Source: Rheinheimera sp.
Lineage (GTDB): Bacteria > Pseudomonadota > Gammaproteobacteria > Enterobacterales > Alteromonadaceae
NCBI RefSeq assembly: GCF_020217005.1
Contig: NZ_JAIWOI010000022.1
Span: forward strand, 1 to 10,000
Length of the DNA stretch: 10,000 nucleotides
Reading direction: 5' to 3'
The position numbers and the translations under genes are program-made. This document shows, piece by piece, positions 6,820 to 10,000 of the stretch (within the stretch, counting starts at the first letter, position 1; each line of letters begins with the position of its first letter). Under the pieces are notes generated by a model. That model did not search any database and was not told the origin of the DNA. It was given only the letters and a program-made list of their open reading frames with translations.

Positions 6820-7626
6820 ATGCGAATTGCGTTAGGTATCGAATACAACGGTGTAGGTTTATTTGGCTGGCAAAGGCAACGTGAAGTGCCTAGTGTACAA
6901 GGTCATCTGGAAGCTGCGTTATCTAAAGTTGCCAATGCAGCTATTGAACTTTCTTGTGCAGGGCGTACTGACGCTGGCGTGCATGCGACTGGTCAAGTTG
7001 TACATTTTGACACCGATGCTCACCGGGATATGCGAGCCTGGATCATGGGGGCTAATTCCAATTTGCCTGATGGTATAGCAGTACGCTGGGCTAAACAGGT
7101 TTCAGATGATTTTCATGCCCGATTCTCGGCAACAGCCCGTCGTTACCGTTATGTGATTTACAACAACAAATTCAGACCTGCTATTCTGGGGGCAGGTTTA
7201 AGTCATTATCATCAGGACTTAAATATTGAACTGATGCAGCAAGCTGCTGTCCATTTGCTGGGTGAAAATGATTTCACTTCATTTCGGGCCATTCAGTGCC
7301 AGTCACATAGCCCTTTCCGGAATCTGATGCATCTGCATTTAAGCCGGGTTGGACAGTTTATTGTGCTGGATATCAAAGCTAATGCGTTTTTACACCATAT
7401 GGTCCGAAACATTACGGGCAGCTTGTTGCAAGTAGGAATGGGCTTGAAAGAACCTGAATGGATCGCAGAGCTTTTAGCCGCTAAAGACAGAACTTTAGCT
7501 GCAGCTACGGCAAAAGCAGAGGGCTTGTATCTGGTGGATGTGGACTACCCTGATCACTTTGGCATTCCGAAAATGCCACTGGGGCCACTGTTCCTGCCAG
7601 ACAGTTTTTGCTCTGACTTTGTGTGA
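6820..7626 (+). CDS. truA: tRNA pseudouridine(38-40) synthase
   Basis: TruA converts uridines 38, 39 and 40 in the anticodon stem of many tRNAs to pseudouridine, which stabilises decoding. The protein has 268 residues from ATG 6820, against 270 for E. coli TruA, which has a slightly longer N-terminal tail. The catalytic Asp51 sits in [10 protein letters not shown], with Arg49 beside it (E. coli Arg58 and Asp60). The conserved Tyr109 lies in [14 protein letters not shown] (150-157), [13 protein letters not shown] (186-198) and the near-invariant [17 protein letters not shown] (220-236) complete the family pattern. The gene has its own spacer on each side, about 170 bases before and a terminator after. 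In E. coli dedA follows truA; here accD does. Confidence 0.96.
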   Translation: MRIALGIEYNGVGLFGWQRQREVPSVQGHLEAALSKVANAAIELSCAGRTDAGVHATGQVVHFDTDAHRDMRAWIMGANSNLPDGIAVRWAKQVSDDFHARFSATARRYRYVIYNNKFRPAILGAGLSHYHQDLNIELMQQAAVHLLGENDFTSFRAIQCQSHSPFRNLMHLHLSRVGQFIVLDIKANAFLHHMVRNITGSLLQVGMGLKEPEWIAELLAAKDRTLAAATAKAEGLYLVDVDYPDHFGIPKMPLGPLFLPDSFCSDFV

Positions 7627-7686
7627 AGCCGCCGTTTGAAGTAAGACCAGTTAGCTATAGGTTCTATCAAGGCTTTGTGCTTTAAT

Positions 7687-7718
7687 AAGCGCCGTTAGCC
7701 GCATGATCGGCGCTTTTT
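7687..7718 (+). terminator. rho-independent terminator after truA
   Basis: An eight-pair stem (7687-7694 with 7708-7715) encloses a 13-base loop and runs into five T residues (7714-7718). The loop contains AGCCG, which gives an alternative pairing with CGGC. It lies 60 bases after the truA stop and isolates truA from accD. Confidence 0.8.
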
Positions 7719-7720
7719 CA

Positions 7721-7726
7721 TACAAT
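7721..7726 (+). promoter_or_regulatory. candidate -10 box for accD-folC-dedD
   Basis: TACAAT, five of six matches to the sigma-70 -10 box, lies just after the truA terminator and 46 bases before the accD start. No convincing -35 box is present, so the support is mainly positional. The same hexamer in the same arrangement precedes pdxB. Confidence 0.27.
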
Positions 7727-7772
7727 AAACTAAGTTTGGGCTCAAGCCCTGCTGCGCTACCAAGGAACAACT

Positions 7773-8645
7773 ATGAGTTGGTTAGAAAAAATTCTGCCCA
7801 GAACTTCGTCTTCGTCCCGTCGTAATATTCCTGAAGGGGTCTGGACTAAATGTACCTCTTGTGACGCTGTATTGTACAAGGCAGAACTGGATCGGAACTT
7901 AGGTGTTTGTCCTAAATGCGACAACCATATGCGTATCAGTGCCAGAGACAGATTAAATAATTTTCTTGATACCGGTGGTGCTGTGGAATTAGCCGCAGAG
8001 TTGGAACCACAGGATCTGCTGAAATTTAAAGACAGCAAAAAATACAAAGACCGTATTGTAGCAGCTCAAAAAGAAACCAATGAAAAAGATGCCATGGTGG
8101 TGATGCGTGGTACTTTATTGGGGATGCCAGTGGTTGTGGCGTCCTTTGAATTTGCCTTTATGGGCGGTTCTATGGCCTCTGTCGTAGGTGCTAAGTTTGT
8201 TAAAGGCGTTGAATATGCCATTGAGAACAAAGTGCCTTTTATCTGTTTCTCCGCCAGTGGTGGTGCTCGAATGCAGGAAGCTTTATTGTCTTTGATGCAA
8301 ATGGCAAAAACCAGCGCGGCTTTAGCCAAACTGAGTGAAGCAGGTTTACCTTATATCTCTGTACTGACAGATCCTACTATGGGTGGTGTATCTGCTAGTC
8401 TGGCGATGCTGGGTGACTTAAACATTGGTGAGCCTAAAGCTCTTATAGGTTTTGCCGGTCCTCGCGTTATCGAACAGACAGTACGTGAAAAATTACCTGA
8501 AGGTTTCCAGCGCAGTGAATTCCTGCTGGAACACGGTGCTATCGACATGATTGTTGACCGCCGCCAAATGCGCGATACAATTGCCCGACTTGTGGCTAAA
8601 TTCATGCGATGGCCAGCTCCTGCCAAGGAGCACCGCGTCGCCTAA
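7773..8645 (+). CDS. accD: acetyl-CoA carboxylase carboxyltransferase subunit beta
   Basis: AccD pairs with AccA to move the carboxyl group from biotinylated AccB to acetyl-CoA, giving malonyl-CoA for fatty acid synthesis. The protein has 290 residues, a little shorter than the 304 of E. coli because of the C-terminal tail. The N-terminal zinc ribbon has Cys27, Cys30, Cys46 and Cys49 at the same positions as E. coli. The carboxyltransferase crotonase-like core carries [11 protein letters not shown] (129-139), [11 protein letters not shown] (160-170) and the second oxyanion-hole glycines in DPTMGG (200-205). AAGGAA at 7762-7767 supports ATG 7773. It ends in tandem TAATAA stops, and folC begins nine bases after the first stop, so the two are surely cotranscribed. 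In E. coli the zinc ribbon binds accA and accD mRNA and represses translation. The conserved cysteines allow this here, but it is inference. Confidence 0.97.
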   Translation: MSWLEKILPRTSSSSRRNIPEGVWTKCTSCDAVLYKAELDRNLGVCPKCDNHMRISARDRLNNFLDTGGAVELAAELEPQDLLKFKDSKKYKDRIVAAQKETNEKDAMVVMRGTLLGMPVVVASFEFAFMGGSMASVVGAKFVKGVEYAIENKVPFICFSASGGARMQEALLSLMQMAKTSAALAKLSEAGLPYISVLTDPTMGGVSASLAMLGDLNIGEPKALIGFAGPRVIEQTVREKLPEGFQRSEFLLEHGAIDMIVDRRQMRDTIARLVAKFMRWPAPAKEHRVA

Positions 8646-8654
8646 TAAGGTGTT

Positions 8655-9935
8655 ATGACCAATCTTTTATCGCCTGCAAGCCAATCCTGTCAGACCCTGA
8701 CGGATTGGCTTTGTTATATAGAACAAAAACATCCGCAACATCAGATTGAACTGGGATTGGGACGTGTACTGAAGATTGCACAGCGCGCCGATTTGCATCT
8801 GCTGCCGGGCAAAAAAATTCTAATCGCCGGTACCAACGGCAAAGGCACCACTGCCCGCACTCTGGAACAGCTCTGCGCTGTGCAGGGTTTTTCTGTTGGT
8901 GTCTATAGTTCCCCTCATTTGCTGCAGTTTAACGAACGTTTACGCATTAATGGCATCGATGTTGCCGACTCTCTTTGGTGTGATGCCTTTTCCTTTATCG
9001 AACAACTGCGCGGCGATATTGAGCTGACTTATTTTGAGTTCACCACGCTAGCGTCGTTTTATCTTTTAAAACAACAGCAACCTGATATCTGCCTGATTGA
9101 AGTGGGCTTAGGTGGTCGACTGGACGCAACCAATATTATTGAGCCTGATTTAAGTATTCTGACCACAGTCGATTTAGACCATCAGGATTATTTAGGGCCA
9201 GACCGGGAAAGTATTGGTCGCGAAAAAGCCGGGGTGTTTCGTGCAGGAAAACCTGCGGTGATAGGCGAAACTGATATTCCGCAGTCGGTGTTGAAATACA
9301 GTCAGGATATTGCAGCCACACCTTTGAGTATCAATAAAGACTATCGGTACAGAGCCAGCGAAACTAGCTTTAGCTGGATTGGCTTGCAGAATAGGTATGA
9401 GGCATTACCCCTGACCTGCGTGCCCCTGCAGAACATTGCTACTGCTCTTACCGCACTTGAAGTATTAGCTTTATTACCCTCAAAGCAGCAGACTGCGCAG
9501 GTGCTTGCGAAGTTAAGTCTGCCAGGGCGCATGCAGTGGTTAAGTAAAACCCCCGGAGTTTTATTGGATGTGGCGCATAACCCACAGTCGGCAGCTTATT
9601 TGGCGACTCAGCTCCAGTTCATCAAAACAGGTTATGCTCGGGTCCATCTGCTGGTAGGGATGTTAAAAGACAAGGATATTCAGCAGAGTCTGGCACCTTT
9701 CTATCCGTTAGCCGATCAGTGGCATCTGGTTGATTTACCTGGTGCTCGGGGTGCACAGGCTAGTTTACTGGTACAGCATTTACCAGTGCACAGCAATTAT
9801 TGCTGTTATCCCGATGTAGAGTCCGGTTACCAAAAAGCGCTGTTATCTATGCAGCCTAATGATTTATTGGTGATTTTCGGCTCTTTTGTTACAGTGTCGG
9901 CAGTTCTAGCGCTGCAAAAGGAGACAGATGTATGA
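8655..9935 (+). CDS. folC: bifunctional dihydrofolate synthase / folylpolyglutamate synthase
   Basis: FolC joins L-glutamate to dihydropteroate to make dihydrofolate, then adds further glutamates to reduced folates; both are ATP-dependent Mur-ligase-type reactions. The protein has 426 residues, against 422 in E. coli. The P-loop GTNGKGTT lies at 59-66, YSSPHL at 84-89, EVGLGGRLDATN at 149-160 and LDHQDYLG at 174-181. GREKAGVFR (188-196) contains Lys191, matching the Lys that is carbamylated in E. coli FolC. The C-terminal Mur ligase domain shows PGRMQ (290-294), DVAHNP (305-310) and GSFVTV (409-414). ATG 8655 follows a short AAGG (8647-8650) inside the intergenic tandem stop. The stop overlaps the dedD start (ATGA), so translational coupling with dedD is likely. 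The accD-folC-dedD order is the usual gammaproteobacterial one. Confidence 0.97.
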   Translation: MTNLLSPASQSCQTLTDWLCYIEQKHPQHQIELGLGRVLKIAQRADLHLLPGKKILIAGTNGKGTTARTLEQLCAVQGFSVGVYSSPHLLQFNERLRINGIDVADSLWCDAFSFIEQLRGDIELTYFEFTTLASFYLLKQQQPDICLIEVGLGGRLDATNIIEPDLSILTTVDLDHQDYLGPDRESIGREKAGVFRAGKPAVIGETDIPQSVLKYSQDIAATPLSINKDYRYRASETSFSWIGLQNRYEALPLTCVPLQNIATALTALEVLALLPSKQQTAQVLAKLSLPGRMQWLSKTPGVLLDVAHNPQSAAYLATQLQFIKTGYARVHLLVGMLKDKDIQQSLAPFYPLADQWHLVDLPGARGAQASLLVQHLPVHSNYCCYPDVESGYQKALLSMQPNDLLVIFGSFVTVSAVLALQKETDV

Positions 9936-10000
9936 CCAGCGCCTTTAAAAACCGCTTAATTGGCAGCAGCATTTTAATTATTGCCGCCATAGTTTTTTTA
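9932..10000 (+). CDS. dedD: DedD-like SPOR-domain division protein (partial, 3' end outside window)
   Basis: Only 23 codons are visible: a short cytoplasmic start containing FKNRLIG, then a hydrophobic membrane helix (SSILIIAAIVFL). This matches the N terminus of E. coli DedD (FQNRLVG followed by a hydrophobic stretch). DedD is an inner-membrane protein whose periplasmic C-terminal SPOR domain binds denuded septal peptidoglycan and helps constriction. That domain lies beyond the window and is not seen. AAGGAG at 9918-9923 is eight bases before ATG 9932, and the start overlaps the folC TGA by four bases. Identity rests on the short N terminus plus the conserved position after folC. Confidence 0.85.
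   Translation, partial: MTSAFKNRLIGSSILIIAAIVFL

Noticed and set aside
1..10000. A defence, mobile or secondary-metabolite system
   Set aside because: All genes are recognised housekeeping or cell-pole genes in conserved order; no transposase, integrase, array or toxin-antitoxin pair is visible.

Overview
The window reads as ordinary chromosome of a gammaproteobacterium. All genes lie on the + strand, and coding density is high. The best fit is the Alteromonadales/Chromatiales-like group that includes Rheinheimera, Alishewanella and Shewanella. This assignment rests on protein similarity as I remember it and on gene order (a fimV/hubP-type gene between asd and truA), not on a database search.

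Layout from left to right: the 3' two thirds of fabB (1-858) end in a strong terminator (871-923). Next comes pdxB (983-2116). A 136-base spacer with a multi-helix palindromic element (about 2117-2225) separates pdxB from an aspartate-semialdehyde dehydrogenase gene (asd, 2253-3272). A perfect 12-bp terminator hairpin (3300-3331) closes asd. A large fimV-type gene (3487-6648) follows, with an internal 34-residue tandem repeat and a hairpin that begins on its stop codon. Then come truA (6820-7626) with a terminator, accD (7773-8645), folC (8655-9935), and the first 23 codons of dedD (9932 to the window edge), whose start overlaps the folC stop.

This order corresponds to the E. coli block fabB ... 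pdxB-usg-truA-dedA-accD-folC-dedD-cvpA-purF, with three differences. A fimV/hubP-type polar hub gene sits between asd and truA. The dedA gene is absent between truA and accD. The usg-position paralogue keeps every active-site residue of a working aspartate-semialdehyde dehydrogenase, which E. coli Usg has lost.

The genes serve basic metabolism: fatty acid synthesis (fabB, accD), pyridoxal phosphate (pdxB), the aspartate amino-acid family (asd), folate polyglutamylation (folC) and tRNA modification (truA). Two genes serve cell architecture: fimV for the cell pole and type IV pili, and dedD for septal peptidoglycan. I see no insertion sequences, CRISPR arrays, tRNAs, rRNAs, phage genes or defence systems. 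The least explained pieces are the palindromic element before asd and the repeat-rich acidic tail of FimV.
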